DNA from: Chitinophagales bacterium
Lineage (GTDB): Bacteria > Bacteroidota > Bacteroidia > Chitinophagales > LD1
Direction of reading: 5' to 3'
Assembly: GCA_016786765.1 (NCBI GenBank)
Contig: JAEUUZ010000025.1
Coordinates: 62,001 to 126,000 of the forward strand
DNA: 64,000 nt
Shown here in pieces: positions 9,181-17,535 of this stretch. How positions within the stretch are numbered: the first letter of the stretch is position 1; every line of letters starts with the position of its first letter. The notes beneath the pieces were generated by a model. It worked only from the letters and a program-made list of their open reading frames with translations, was not told the origin of the DNA and did no database searches. A program made the position numbers and the translations under genes.

Positions 9181-9762
9181 ATGAAAAGACAACTTTGCTT
9201 CTTTTTCTCCATCATCGCTTTTTCTTCTTTTGCTCAGAATAAAGCCGCTGTAGATACTTTGTTTACGAATGATGGACGAAGTTATGCCGGTACAATGGTC
9301 AAAATGCTGGATAAAGATTTTGTGGAATTTATGACGCAAGATAGTGTAAGCCACCGTGTACCTGTTACATTCATTCGTGAACTGAAGCAGGTAAATGGCT
9401 CGGTTGTTTTGGCCTCTCCACCATCGAAGAAGGCAAGTGAAGAGTCGATAAATGCAATAGGTAACAATTATTGGAAGAACCCTAAAATACCCGCTTCATT
9501 AGTACGGAAGCATAATTCTGGAATTGCTCTCACAGTAATAGGCGGGGTGTTCTTGGTTGGAGGGTCGGTAATTATTGCCGCTAGTCCTAGTAATGTAAGA
9601 ACCGTTAACAATCAATACCAATCCGGTGTATACTTTAGCGGTGCATCAGCAGTGGGGTTTCTTATGGATTTAGCAGCAATACCGATGACAATTGTGGGTA
9701 TTGTAAAGCTAACACGATCAAAGAAGCAAGCCCAGCGATTTTTGCAAAGCCGGGCCCTTTAA
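9181..9762 (+). CDS. Small exported/membrane protein of unknown function
   Basis: 193 residues. The ATG at 9181 was chosen because it starts a good signal peptide (MKRQLCFFFSIIAFSSFAQ); a 33-codon extension to 9082 is open but has no signal-peptide character. The first half of the mature part (TLFTNDGRSYAGTMVKM ... HRVPVTFIREL) is a small beta-rich domain. Two hydrophobic segments follow (IALTVIGGVFLVGGSVIIAAS and a second near residue 160), then a basic tail. No family recognised. It stands alone, with a convergent terminator directly after it. Confidence 0.65.
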   Translation: MKRQLCFFFSIIAFSSFAQNKAAVDTLFTNDGRSYAGTMVKMLDKDFVEFMTQDSVSHRVPVTFIRELKQVNGSVVLASPPSKKASEESINAIGNNYWKNPKIPASLVRKHNSGIALTVIGGVFLVGGSVIIAASPSNVRTVNNQYQSGVYFSGASAVGFLMDLAAIPMTIVGIVKLTRSKKQAQRFLQSRAL

Positions 9763-9778
9763 TTTCAGTACTAAACAA

Positions 9779-9814
9779 AAAAAAAGACCATCGCGATTTC
9801 GATGGTCTTTTTTT
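9779..9814. terminator. Bidirectional terminator
   Basis: A perfect stem of at least 13 bp (AAAAAGACCATCG with CGATGGTCTTTTT) around a 6-base loop, flanked by an A-run on the left and a T-run on the right. It serves the hypothetical gene on the plus strand and efp on the minus strand. Confidence 0.9.
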
Positions 9815-9829
9815 GTTTAAATGGAGCGA

Positions 9830-10390
9830 TTAAACTCTATCCATATATTCTCTTGTTCGAGTATCGATTTTGATTTTTGTTCCTGCCTCAACAAACATAG
9901 GTACTTTAATGGTAGCCCCTGTTTCTACTTTGCAGTTTTTAGTAACGTTAGACGAAGAGTTTCCTTTTACGTTTGGATCGGCCTCAACTACTTCTAATAC
10001 AACAAAGTTTGGAAGTTCGGTCGATAAAATTTGATTTGTTTCTTCATGTACAACAATATCGCAAATATCACCTTCTTTCATTAAGTCTTTGTTTTCAATC
10101 ATATCTCCATTTACGAAAATCTGATCGTATGTTTCTTGATTCATGAAATGGTATCCTGTATCATCGCTATATAAAAACTGATGCGGCTGACGAACAACTC
10201 TAGCTGTTTCTATATCGTGTCCTGAAGGGAATGTATGCTCTAATAATCTTCCTGTTTTGAAACTTTTCATTTTGCAACGCACGAAAGCGTTTCCTTTACC
10301 CGGTTTCACATGTTGAAATTCTACGAATTGGAAAATATCATGATTCCAAACTATACAAAGTCCGTTTTTGATGTCTGCTGTTGTAGCCAT
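9830..10390 (-). CDS. efp: Elongation factor P
   Basis: 186 residues, the usual length. EF-P binds between the P and E sites of the ribosome and relieves stalling at proline runs. The tip loop is VKPGKGNAF with Lys32 at the position that is modified (E. coli Lys34) in many bacteria; no modification gene is nearby. Three beta-barrel domains are expected, and the C-terminal signature (NVTKNCKVETGATIKVP) is present. It follows the L32 gene by about 60 bases on the same strand, so all three translation-linked genes (YceD, L32, EF-P) may form one unit. Confidence 0.96.
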   Translation of the reverse strand: MATTADIKNGLCIVWNHDIFQFVEFQHVKPGKGNAFVRCKMKSFKTGRLLEHTFPSGHDIETARVVRQPHQFLYSDDTGYHFMNQETYDQIFVNGDMIENKDLMKEGDICDIVVHEETNQILSTELPNFVVLEVVEADPNVKGNSSSNVTKNCKVETGATIKVPMFVEAGTKIKIDTRTREYMDRV

Positions 10391-10451
10391 TGTTATCTTT
10401 TTAAACTGACAAACCCCGCATGAATGCAGGGCTAATCATTACTTTAGTGAA

Positions 10452-10655
10452 TTATTCTTCAGCAGATGCCGGAGTTGATTTGTCAACAACAACTTTTCCG
10501 CGATAAACCAATTTATCTTCGCTCCAGTGTGCACGATGATACAAATGTGACTCACCTGTCAATGCATCAACACCGGTAGTAGGAGCTTCAGATTTGTAGT
10601 GCGTTCTCCTTTTGTCTCTTCTCGCTTTGGAGATCTTATGTTTAGGATGTGGCAT
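10452..10655 (-). CDS. rpmF: 50S ribosomal protein L32, Cys-free form
   Basis: 67 residues. The N-terminus [21 protein letters not shown] is the conserved basic start of L32. The usual two CxxC pairs that bind zinc are replaced ([14 protein letters not shown] ... LVYRGKVV), so this is a zinc-independent version, as is known in some Bacteroidota. It sits directly downstream of the yceD-like gene (38 bases), the classic arrangement. Confidence 0.93.
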   Translation of the reverse strand: MPHPKHKISKARRDKRRTHYKSEAPTTGVDALTGESHLYHRAHWSEDKLVYRGKVVVDKSTPASAEE

Positions 10656-10693
10656 TTGTTTCTAATTTATGTATGTTTTGTAAATATATCTTT

Positions 10694-11236
10694 TTAGTTC
10701 TCGTTCTTGAATTTTTTTAAGGCTGCCCAACGTGGGTCTTCATCATCAGGTGTCGATTCTTCTGATGAAGTAAGATATTTCAATACTTCAGGATTGCAGC
10801 CCGGAGTACCGTCTTCTTTATCCGGGTGAATCAATTGAATAGGTAAGCTAAGGTTAATGAAGTCGTAAATCAAATCAGCCGTTTCAATAAAGTTATCTTC
10901 TCTACTGATGAAGATAAGCTCATCGTCATCGTTAGTAAAGTCTGCACGGGCATCCTTAAACTTAACGATACATTGATAATCTCCGAAAATCTTCTTATCG
11001 AAGTTTTCTGAGCAACGATCACAAACTACATTAACAGTTCCGTCAATGAAAAAATTCAAAATAAAGAGCGTTTCTTTCTTTTCCAGCTCTAACTTCACAT
11101 GCACTTGGCAATCCGAAATCAGTGAACCTTCAAAGGCTTCAAAAAACTTTCGGTCAATCTGATAATTGAATTCGTGTATTCCAATTTTCAATCCCACATA
11201 AGGGATTTGATATTCTCGTAAAGCCTTCACAGCCAA
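10694..11236 (-). CDS. YceD/DUF177 family protein
   Basis: 180 residues. DUF177 (YceD) proteins are linked to 23S rRNA maturation/50S assembly in plants and bacteria and almost always precede rpmF, as here. The core motif is NVVCDRCSENFDKKI (two Cys, CDRC, about residue 73), followed by an acidic stretch and PIQLIHP, then a C-terminal DPRWAALKKF, the family's typical end. The acidic segment SSEESTPDDEDP precedes that end. Confidence 0.88.
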   Translation of the reverse strand: MAVKALREYQIPYVGLKIGIHEFNYQIDRKFFEAFEGSLISDCQVHVKLELEKKETLFILNFFIDGTVNVVCDRCSENFDKKIFGDYQCIVKFKDARADFTNDDDELIFISREDNFIETADLIYDFINLSLPIQLIHPDKEDGTPGCNPEVLKYLTSSEESTPDDEDPRWAALKKFKNEN

Positions 11237-11327
11237 ATTTTTATTCGGTTCCTAAAAAAGGACTGCAAATATAGCATTTTCTATTTATTTTCCAAATGAT
11301 GCCTCACACAATGACTTTAGGCTATGG

Positions 11328-11354
11328 AATTGTCATTCAATTGTCATTTAATTG
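11328..11354. repeat. Two-copy 11-bp tandem repeat (TTGTCATT)
   Basis: AATTGTCATTC, AATTGTCATTT, then a partial third copy AATTG. The 11-bp period matches about one helical turn, so it could be a double binding site on one face of the DNA. It lies in the 183-bp divergent region between the yceD-like gene and the T9SS cargo gene. The 11-mer TTGTCATTTAA here nearly recurs upstream of dnaK (TTTGTCATTTAA). Confidence 0.5.
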
Positions 11355-11419
11355 CTAAAAGGGGGAAAATCATTTTAATAAGGGGTTGTACTTTATATCA
11401 TTGCGCAAAAATTAATCAA

Positions 11420-12307
11420 ATGAAGAAAATATTTACACTTGCGGCAACGCTTCTTTTATGTTGTGGACTTTTTGCACAACAATTAAACAATGCTGGGTTT
11501 GAGAACTGGACTACAGCCGGGAATGGAACTTCAACGCCTGATAATTGGTCTTCATGGGAAAAAGCCATTGGCGCTCCACTGGGTTTGGCTACTAAAGATA
11601 CAGCCGATAAAAAGGAAGGTTTGGCCTCCATTAAAATCAAAACTGATTCTATACAAGCCGGACCAAGTAAACGTTTGATCCCCGGTTTTGTACATTATGG
11701 TTCGGTTGCTTACGCTCCACCTGCTCCGCTTCAATTTTTAGAGTCGGCTTTTGCCTATAAACCCGATACTATTTTCTTCTGGTATAAATATGCACCAGCA
11801 GGGAACGACACTGCTCTTATCAATCTTACCGCATCAGGTCCATCCGGTTCGTTGTTAAATGGTGGGTTTCTGCTTACCGGTACTGCCGGTTTATGGTTAC
11901 AAACTTATGCGGTATTAACGCCTAACTATGCTGCCGGAACAGTTGATTCTTTCTCCGTAATGTTTTCGTCAAGCAAAGGAGGCGGAGTGAAGGGTTCTGT
12001 GTTACATGTAGATGGTGTTCGTTTTGGCTACAAAACCACTACAGCCATTAACGCTGTTGCTGATAATATTCGTCTAGAATTGTTCCCAAATCCGGTGAGC
12101 GATGTATTAACTATCGTTGCCGATACCGATGCAAAAGATATGACATTTGAGTTGTTAGATGTTACCGGTAAAGTGGTGGCGACAAAAGCTTTAGATGGCA
12201 TAAAAAGCACTATCGCTTGTAACGATTTTGAAGTAGGTACTTATTTCTATCGCGTTTCATCTGTTTCAGGAACGGTTAAAAACGGAACGGTTACCATTGT
12301 TAGATAA
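11420..12307 (+). CDS. Secreted T9SS type A cargo protein, carbohydrate-binding-like
   Basis: 295 residues. The ATG at 11420 begins a clear signal peptide (MKKIFTLAATLLLCCGLFAQQ); an open extension upstream has none. The mature start (LNNAGFENWTTAGNG ... PDNWSSW) and the following 200 residues look like the jelly-roll/PCMD-type domains found in Bacteroidota exported proteins that begin with NxGFExW. The last 75 residues (LELFPNPVSDVLTIV ... GTYFYRVSS ... TVTIVR) are a T9SS type A sorting domain. No catalytic residues were recognised. Confidence 0.78.
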   Translation: MKKIFTLAATLLLCCGLFAQQLNNAGFENWTTAGNGTSTPDNWSSWEKAIGAPLGLATKDTADKKEGLASIKIKTDSIQAGPSKRLIPGFVHYGSVAYAPPAPLQFLESAFAYKPDTIFFWYKYAPAGNDTALINLTASGPSGSLLNGGFLLTGTAGLWLQTYAVLTPNYAAGTVDSFSVMFSSSKGGGVKGSVLHVDGVRFGYKTTTAINAVADNIRLELFPNPVSDVLTIVADTDAKDMTFELLDVTGKVVATKALDGIKSTIACNDFEVGTYFYRVSSVSGTVKNGTVTIVR

Positions 12308-12325
12308 TCGCAATGGTCTATTTAT

Positions 12326-12363
12326 AAAAAAAAGGCTTTCTCCAACGAGAAAGCCTTTTTTTT
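12326..12363. terminator. Bidirectional terminator
   Basis: A perfect 17-bp stem (12326-12342 with 12347-12363) with the 4-base loop CAAC, ending in T-runs on both strands. It serves the cargo gene and purB, whose stop codon begins only 2 bases further on. Confidence 0.93.
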
Positions 12364-12364
12364 A

Positions 12365-13717
12365 TTAGAAGCTTGGATTGATACCTGTATAATTTTGCGG
12401 AGTAATTTTTCGAAGTCTGATTTTGATTTCCTCGGAGGTGTCTAATGATTCAATGAACGCTTGAATAGCGGTTTTGTCAATAGCTTTCCCGCGGGTAAGC
12501 TCCTTCAACTTTTCGTATGGGTTGGGGTAACCGTTAGCACGCAAAATGGTTTGAATGGCTTCAGCTACCACAGCCCAATTGGCTTCTAGGTCGGCATCCA
12601 TTTTTTCTTCATTCAATTTTAATTTGCCAATACCTTTGAGCAACGATTCTAAAGCAATTAAGGTATGTGCATAAGGCACGCCCACATTGCGTAAAACAGT
12701 AGAATCGGTAAGGTCGCGTTGCAAGCGGGAAATGGGTAATTTAGCAGATAGATGCTCTAGCAAAGCGTTTGCGATACCGAGGTTCCCTTCGGCATTCTCA
12801 AAATCAATAGGATTTACTTTATGCGGCATGGCAGAAGAGCCAATTTCACCGGCTTTCGTTTGTTGCTTGAAGTAATCCATGGAAATGTAGGTCCAGATAT
12901 CACGCGAAAAATCCAAAAGTATTGTGTTGATTCTTTTCAACGCATCGAAACGGGCTGCCAACGAATCGTAGTGCTCGATCTGAGTGGTGAATTGTTGACG
13001 TTTCAACCCTAATTTTTCAAATACAAACTGATTGGAAAAAGATATCCAATCGATTTCAGGAAAAGTAATGTGATGGGCATTTAAATTGCCGGTCGCACCT
13101 CCAAATTTTGAAGCATACGGAATATGCGATAAGGCATTGAATTGAATATTTAAACGTTCTACAAACACATATAATTCCTTGCCAAGTGTTGTAGGAGAAG
13201 CGGGTTGTCCGTGGGTTTTAGCCAACATCGGTATGTTTGCCCATGCTTGCGATAAAGCGGTAAGCGAAGCAATCACTTCATTTAATTTTGGAAACAAAAC
13301 GTTTAATTCTGCTTCTTTTATCGATAATGGAATAGCTGTATTATTAATGTCTTGTGAGGTCAATCCGAAGTGAACGAATTCTTTGTTCAAATCCAATTGC
13401 AATTCTTCCATTTTTTCTTTGAGAAAATACTCCACTGCTTTTACATCGTGATTGGTGGTTTTTTCAATCTCTTTGATTCGTGCAGCCTGCGCTTCATTAA
13501 AATTGGAACAGATACTTCGTAACTTGGCTACACTCACTTCATCTAGGGGTGGAAACGAAGCAATACCTGCATTCGACAACGCAATTAAGTATTCAATTTC
13601 TACAAATACACGGTAGTAAATCAAGCCGTATTCCGAGAAATAAGGAGAAAACGCTGCGGTTTTGGAATGATATCGTCCGTCTATTGGGGAAATGGCAGTT
13701 AATGAACTGAGTGGCAT
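12365..13717 (-). CDS. purB: Adenylosuccinate lyase
   Basis: 450 residues from the ATG at 13717 (MPLSSLTAISPIDGRY, matching the E. coli-type PurB start); a nine-codon extension is not convincing. The enzyme releases fumarate from SAICAR and from adenylosuccinate in purine synthesis. The fumarase/aspartase superfamily signature GSSAMPHKVNPIDFENAEG (about residue 285-303) contains the flexible catalytic Ser loop, and KTHGQPASPTTLGKE (about 163) carries the catalytic His. Monocistronic, with the terminator hairpin adjoining its stop codon. Confidence 0.95.
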   Translation of the reverse strand: MPLSSLTAISPIDGRYHSKTAAFSPYFSEYGLIYYRVFVEIEYLIALSNAGIASFPPLDEVSVAKLRSICSNFNEAQAARIKEIEKTTNHDVKAVEYFLKEKMEELQLDLNKEFVHFGLTSQDINNTAIPLSIKEAELNVLFPKLNEVIASLTALSQAWANIPMLAKTHGQPASPTTLGKELYVFVERLNIQFNALSHIPYASKFGGATGNLNAHHITFPEIDWISFSNQFVFEKLGLKRQQFTTQIEHYDSLAARFDALKRINTILLDFSRDIWTYISMDYFKQQTKAGEIGSSAMPHKVNPIDFENAEGNLGIANALLEHLSAKLPISRLQRDLTDSTVLRNVGVPYAHTLIALESLLKGIGKLKLNEEKMDADLEANWAVVAEAIQTILRANGYPNPYEKLKELTRGKAIDKTAIQAFIESLDTSEEIKIRLRKITPQNYTGINPSF

Positions 13718-13801
13718 AGCTAGAATTGTTAAAAAGTTGCACAAAGTTATAATTTAAGGGAATAGATTAATCAGAAGTTTCTTAATTGCCGATTATGCCA
13801 T

Positions 13802-13809
13802 TAAATTTG
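13802..13809 (+). promoter_or_regulatory. TAnnTTTG (-7) promoter box for ccmE
   Basis: TAAATTTG, the Bacteroidota -7 element, ends 8 bases before the ccmE start codon. The -33 element (TTTG) is only weakly matched (TTTC near 13778). If real, transcription would begin within a few bases of the ATG, giving a nearly leaderless mRNA. Confidence 0.5.
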
Positions 13810-13817
13810 CACTCGAA

Positions 13818-14216
13818 ATGAAAAAGATACATATCCTTTTATTGGTTTTGGTAGCTGTTAGTATTGGCGTTATTGTAGCCATGACAGGCGATTATACTAC
13901 CTATGGCAGTTTTGCATTATCGAAGGCGAGTCCAAAGCAAACCTTAAATGTGGTGGGTTACTTACAAAAAGATAAGCCTTTGAAGTACGACCCTAAAGTC
14001 GATCCAAACTATTTCGAGTTCACTATGAGCGATAAAGAAGGGAATGTACAGCAGGTGTATTATAAAGGCGCAAAACCTCAAGATTTTGAGCGTTCAGAGC
14101 AAATTGTAGTGAAAGGTCGAATGGATGGAGCTACTTTTCACGCCTCTGAAATATTAATGAAATGTCCTTCTAAATATACTGACGATCAGATTCGTTTGAA
14201 GGAAAAAGAAGCCTAG
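13818..14216 (+). CDS. ccmE: Cytochrome c maturation heme chaperone CcmE, CxxxY type
   Basis: 132 residues. CcmE holds heme covalently in the periplasm and passes it to CcmF for attachment to apocytochrome c. Residues 1-22 are the single membrane anchor. The soluble beta-barrel region (TLNVVGYLQKD ... EQIVVKGRMDGATFHASEIL) is typical. The heme-binding position, usually HxxxY, is Cys116-Pro-Ser-Lys-Tyr120 here, so this belongs to the variant class with Cys in place of His. ccmF follows after 82 bases. No ccmA, B or C gene is in the window. Confidence 0.88.
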   Translation: MKKIHILLLVLVAVSIGVIVAMTGDYTTYGSFALSKASPKQTLNVVGYLQKDKPLKYDPKVDPNYFEFTMSDKEGNVQQVYYKGAKPQDFERSEQIVVKGRMDGATFHASEILMKCPSKYTDDQIRLKEKEA

Positions 14217-14298
14217 TCTTATCTGTTTATTTTTCTCAATATTTTCGTTGGATTAGTAATATTCGAATTGCTCGAGTACATTCGTCACCAAATTCTTG

Positions 14299-16743
14299 AT
14301 GCGTATGAATTTCTTTATCGAACGATTCGGTGCAAATGGCTTTCTTGGAGAGCATCTTTGGTTGGGTCACGTTGGTCATTTTCTAATTATTTTCGGATTT
14401 TTTGCCGCCATTTTATCGTTTTTTGCCTATGCTAGTTTTGAGCGAACGAAGGATCAAGTTTGGCAGAAGATAGGCCGTTTTTCTTTTATAGTGCACAGCA
14501 GCACTGTGTTTGGTATTTTCATTTTACTTTTTGTGATGATCCTCAACCATTGGTTTGAATACCATTATGCGTGGCGACATTCATCACAAGATTTACCGAT
14601 GAAGTATATCATTTCCAGTTTCTGGGAAGGACAAGAAGGTAGCTTTTTGTTGTGGGAATTTTGGGGCGCAATTTTAGGTTTGATATTGTTGAAAACCGCT
14701 AAAGAATGGGAAGGTGGTGTTATGACAGTGGTAGGATTAACCCAAGCCTTCTTAGGCTCTATGCTTTTGGGTGTTTATGTTTTTGGATATAAAATTGGGA
14801 GCAATCCTTTCATTTTATTACGCAATGAAATGGCAGAAGCCCCTATTTTCCAACGACCGGAGTATTTAACGATGATTGCCGATGGAAATGGATTAAATCC
14901 TCTTTTGCAAAATTATTGGATGACCATTCACCCTCCGGTATTGTTTTTGGGTTTTGCTTCTACCTTGATTCCTTGTGCTTATGTGTTTGCCAGTTTATGG
15001 CGTAATGATTTTACGGGGTGGGTAAAACCTGCATTACCATGGGCCTTGTTCAATATGGCAATTTTAGGAACCGGTATTTTAATGGGTGGTGCATGGGCAT
15101 ATGAAGCATTAAGTTTTGGAGGCTTCTGGGCATGGGACCCGGTAGAAAATATGTCGTTTGTTCCATGGTTGTTGATTGTTGCCGGACTGCATTTGCATTT
15201 GGTATATCGCTATACCGGACATGGAATTTTTAGCACGTTCTTGTTTTATATTTTAGGATGGTTAATGGTATTGTATTCTACATTTCTCACGCGTAGTGGA
15301 ATATTGGGCGATACTTCGGTTCACGCTTTTACGGATTTAGGCATGTCGGGGCAACTTATTATTTATGGAATAGCCTACCTTGTTCCTGCAGTTGCCTTGA
15401 TGGCTTTTCGTTATCCCGCATTCCCAAAAATGGAAAAGGAAGAACCTTTCTTTTCGCGCGAATTCTGGATGTTTGTGGGTGCTTTACTCTTATTACTTTC
15501 CGCAGTTCAAATGACGTTCACTACTTCTATTCCGGTGTGGAATAAAGTGTTTGGTACTAAACTCGCTCCACCTGCCGATGTTGTGTCGCACTACAATAGC
15601 ATTCAATTGTGGATTGGACTATTTGTGGCCATCTTCACAGCAAAGATTCAGTTCCTGGCATATAAATCGTCAAAAATTCCATCAGGCATTAAGTGGCTGA
15701 CATACAGTGCCGCTATTGCAGTGGTATTAGCTGCTTTCATTGCATGGGGTTGCGATATAAAATTTATGTTGCCAATTGCTGAAAACATATCTTTTTTGTC
15801 TCCTTATTTTCTGTTCTTATTCGCCTCCGTTTTTGCAGTAGTAGCTAATTTGAGTTATCTTATTTTTATTATCAAAGGTAAATGGAGTCTAAGTGGCGGC
15901 AGTGTTACTCACTTTGGTTTTGGTCTCTTTTTAGTTGGCGTTTTAATTTCACAACATAAGAAAGAGGTAGTTTCTATTAACACGCGTGGCGATAATTTTG
16001 GGAAAGGATTTGACGATAAAGAGTTGGTGGAAAATGTATTGTTGATGAAAGATTCAATATACAAAATGAGTGGCTACGATGTAACGTATACAGGTAGAAC
16101 AGATAATAAACACGAACAAGTATTTAATGTGAACTATCGCAAATTTGCGAAAGACGGCAAATCGGAGGTAGAGAATTTTACGCTTACACCGAATATTGTT
16201 CGCAATAAAAAGATGGGCGATTCTCCTAATCCAAGCACAAAGCATTATCTCTCTAAAGATGTGTTTACGCATGTTACAGCAGCATCCGATAATTCGAATG
16301 CAAAAGATACCACTATTTTGAGTGATGTTGCAGTTGGTGACACTTTTTACTTAAACAAGTATTATGTAGTCTTCGAATCCATTAATCCGCATCCCGATGT
16401 AGAAGCGCAGGATAAAGATAAGTTGGCCGTTCAAGCTAACTTAAAGGTAGGCGACTTAAAAGGAAATGTGTTGCAGGCGACACCTGTTTTTTTTATTGAT
16501 GTTCAACATGATAATGAAACATCTTCGCATGCATTTGAAAGTGAGCAGTGGGGTGTGTCTTTCGATATTGCTCGCATAAATCCTGAAACTAAGCAGTTTT
16601 CATTTGTGGTACATCAAAAGGAATTGCAACAAGAGTTTATTATTTTAAAGGCTATTGTTTTTCCTTACATTAATTTAGTATGGTTAGGCGGTATTATTAC
16701 TTTCCTTGGTATTTTTATTAGCGCGTGGCGCAGAAGAAATTAA
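14299..16743 (+). CDS. ccmF: Cytochrome c heme lyase subunit CcmF
   Basis: 814 residues from the ATG at 14299 (an in-frame TTG lies one codon earlier). CcmF takes heme from CcmE and ligates it to CxxCH motifs. It has about 14-15 membrane helices; the tryptophan-rich periplasmic heme motif WD is visible as FGGFWAWDPVENMSFVPW (about residue 275), preceded by a conserved QNYWMTIHPPVLFLG segment and followed by a second conserved TFLTRSGILGDTSVHAF segment. A large periplasmic domain occupies about residues 560-780. Starts close after ccmE; the next gene follows after 9 bases. Confidence 0.93.
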   Translation: MRMNFFIERFGANGFLGEHLWLGHVGHFLIIFGFFAAILSFFAYASFERTKDQVWQKIGRFSFIVHSSTVFGIFILLFVMILNHWFEYHYAWRHSSQDLPMKYIISSFWEGQEGSFLLWEFWGAILGLILLKTAKEWEGGVMTVVGLTQAFLGSMLLGVYVFGYKIGSNPFILLRNEMAEAPIFQRPEYLTMIADGNGLNPLLQNYWMTIHPPVLFLGFASTLIPCAYVFASLWRNDFTGWVKPALPWALFNMAILGTGILMGGAWAYEALSFGGFWAWDPVENMSFVPWLLIVAGLHLHLVYRYTGHGIFSTFLFYILGWLMVLYSTFLTRSGILGDTSVHAFTDLGMSGQLIIYGIAYLVPAVALMAFRYPAFPKMEKEEPFFSREFWMFVGALLLLLSAVQMTFTTSIPVWNKVFGTKLAPPADVVSHYNSIQLWIGLFVAIFTAKIQFLAYKSSKIPSGIKWLTYSAAIAVVLAAFIAWGCDIKFMLPIAENISFLSPYFLFLFASVFAVVANLSYLIFIIKGKWSLSGGSVTHFGFGLFLVGVLISQHKKEVVSINTRGDNFGKGFDDKELVENVLLMKDSIYKMSGYDVTYTGRTDNKHEQVFNVNYRKFAKDGKSEVENFTLTPNIVRNKKMGDSPNPSTKHYLSKDVFTHVTAASDNSNAKDTTILSDVAVGDTFYLNKYYVVFESINPHPDVEAQDKDKLAVQANLKVGDLKGNVLQATPVFFIDVQHDNETSSHAFESEQWGVSFDIARINPETKQFSFVVHQKELQQEFIILKAIVFPYINLVWLGGIITFLGIFISAWRRRN

Positions 16744-16752
16744 TGCTAAACT

Positions 16753-17529
16753 ATGATAGATTCCTTTTCAATAGCAATTGTTGGTGCAGGTAATGTAGCT
16801 ACAAACTTGGCATTATCGCTATTTGAAACAGGCGTAACTATTCGTAGTGTCTATTCTCGAAATATGGAGAATACCCATGTTTTAGCGACCCAAGTGAATG
16901 CAAGAGCTATTTCATCGTTAGCTGAAGTTCATCCCGATGTAAGCGTTATTGTTATTGCTGTTTCTGATGATGAAATTGGACATGTAGCCCATCATTTGCA
17001 AAGCCACAGCGCTCTTATTGTACATTGTTCAGGTTCGGTAGATATAAATGTGCTCTCAGGGTGTAAAAATTATGGTGTTTTTTATCCCTTTGTTGTAATG
17101 CGCAAAGCTGTGCGTACCGATTTTACAAACGTTGATTTTTTTATTGAAGCGAATGATGAAATCCATCTTTCTTTACTGAATACATTGGCCGGAAAACTAA
17201 CGAAAAGTGTAAAAACATTACATTCTAAAGCACGTTTGGCGTTACATATATCGGGGGTGTTTGCTAACAATTTTGTGAATCTTCAATTTATTATTGCACA
17301 GCAATTACTTAACGAAAATGGGATGGATTTTGATGTGCTTCGTCCTATGTTGGCGAATTATTTTCAGTTATTGTTACAATCAAATCCTGCTACAATACAA
17401 ACCGGTCCTGCCATACGGCACGATGATCGTGTGATTCAAAAGCATCTCGAACTTTTAGGTAGCCATTCCGATTTTAAAGAAGTATACCGTTTGCTAACCG
17501 CTCAAATTCAACAACTCCCTCAACAATAA
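16753..17529 (+). CDS. Rossmann-fold DUF2520 protein
   Basis: 258 residues. N-terminal NAD(P)-binding fold with VGAGNVATNLA (residues 10-20), then a C-terminal DUF2520 helical domain (HISGVFANNFVNLQF, GPAIRHDDRVIQKHL). The layout resembles 6-phosphogluconate dehydrogenase/ketopantoate reductase-like enzymes, but no substrate is known. In Bacteroidota this gene is regularly found with a UbiA-type prenyltransferase and Maf, as here, which suggests a linked but undefined role. Confidence 0.85.
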   Translation: MIDSFSIAIVGAGNVATNLALSLFETGVTIRSVYSRNMENTHVLATQVNARAISSLAEVHPDVSVIVIAVSDDEIGHVAHHLQSHSALIVHCSGSVDINVLSGCKNYGVFYPFVVMRKAVRTDFTNVDFFIEANDEIHLSLLNTLAGKLTKSVKTLHSKARLALHISGVFANNFVNLQFIIAQQLLNENGMDFDVLRPMLANYFQLLLQSNPATIQTGPAIRHDDRVIQKHLELLGSHSDFKEVYRLLTAQIQQLPQQ

Positions 17530-17535
17530 TTTATC

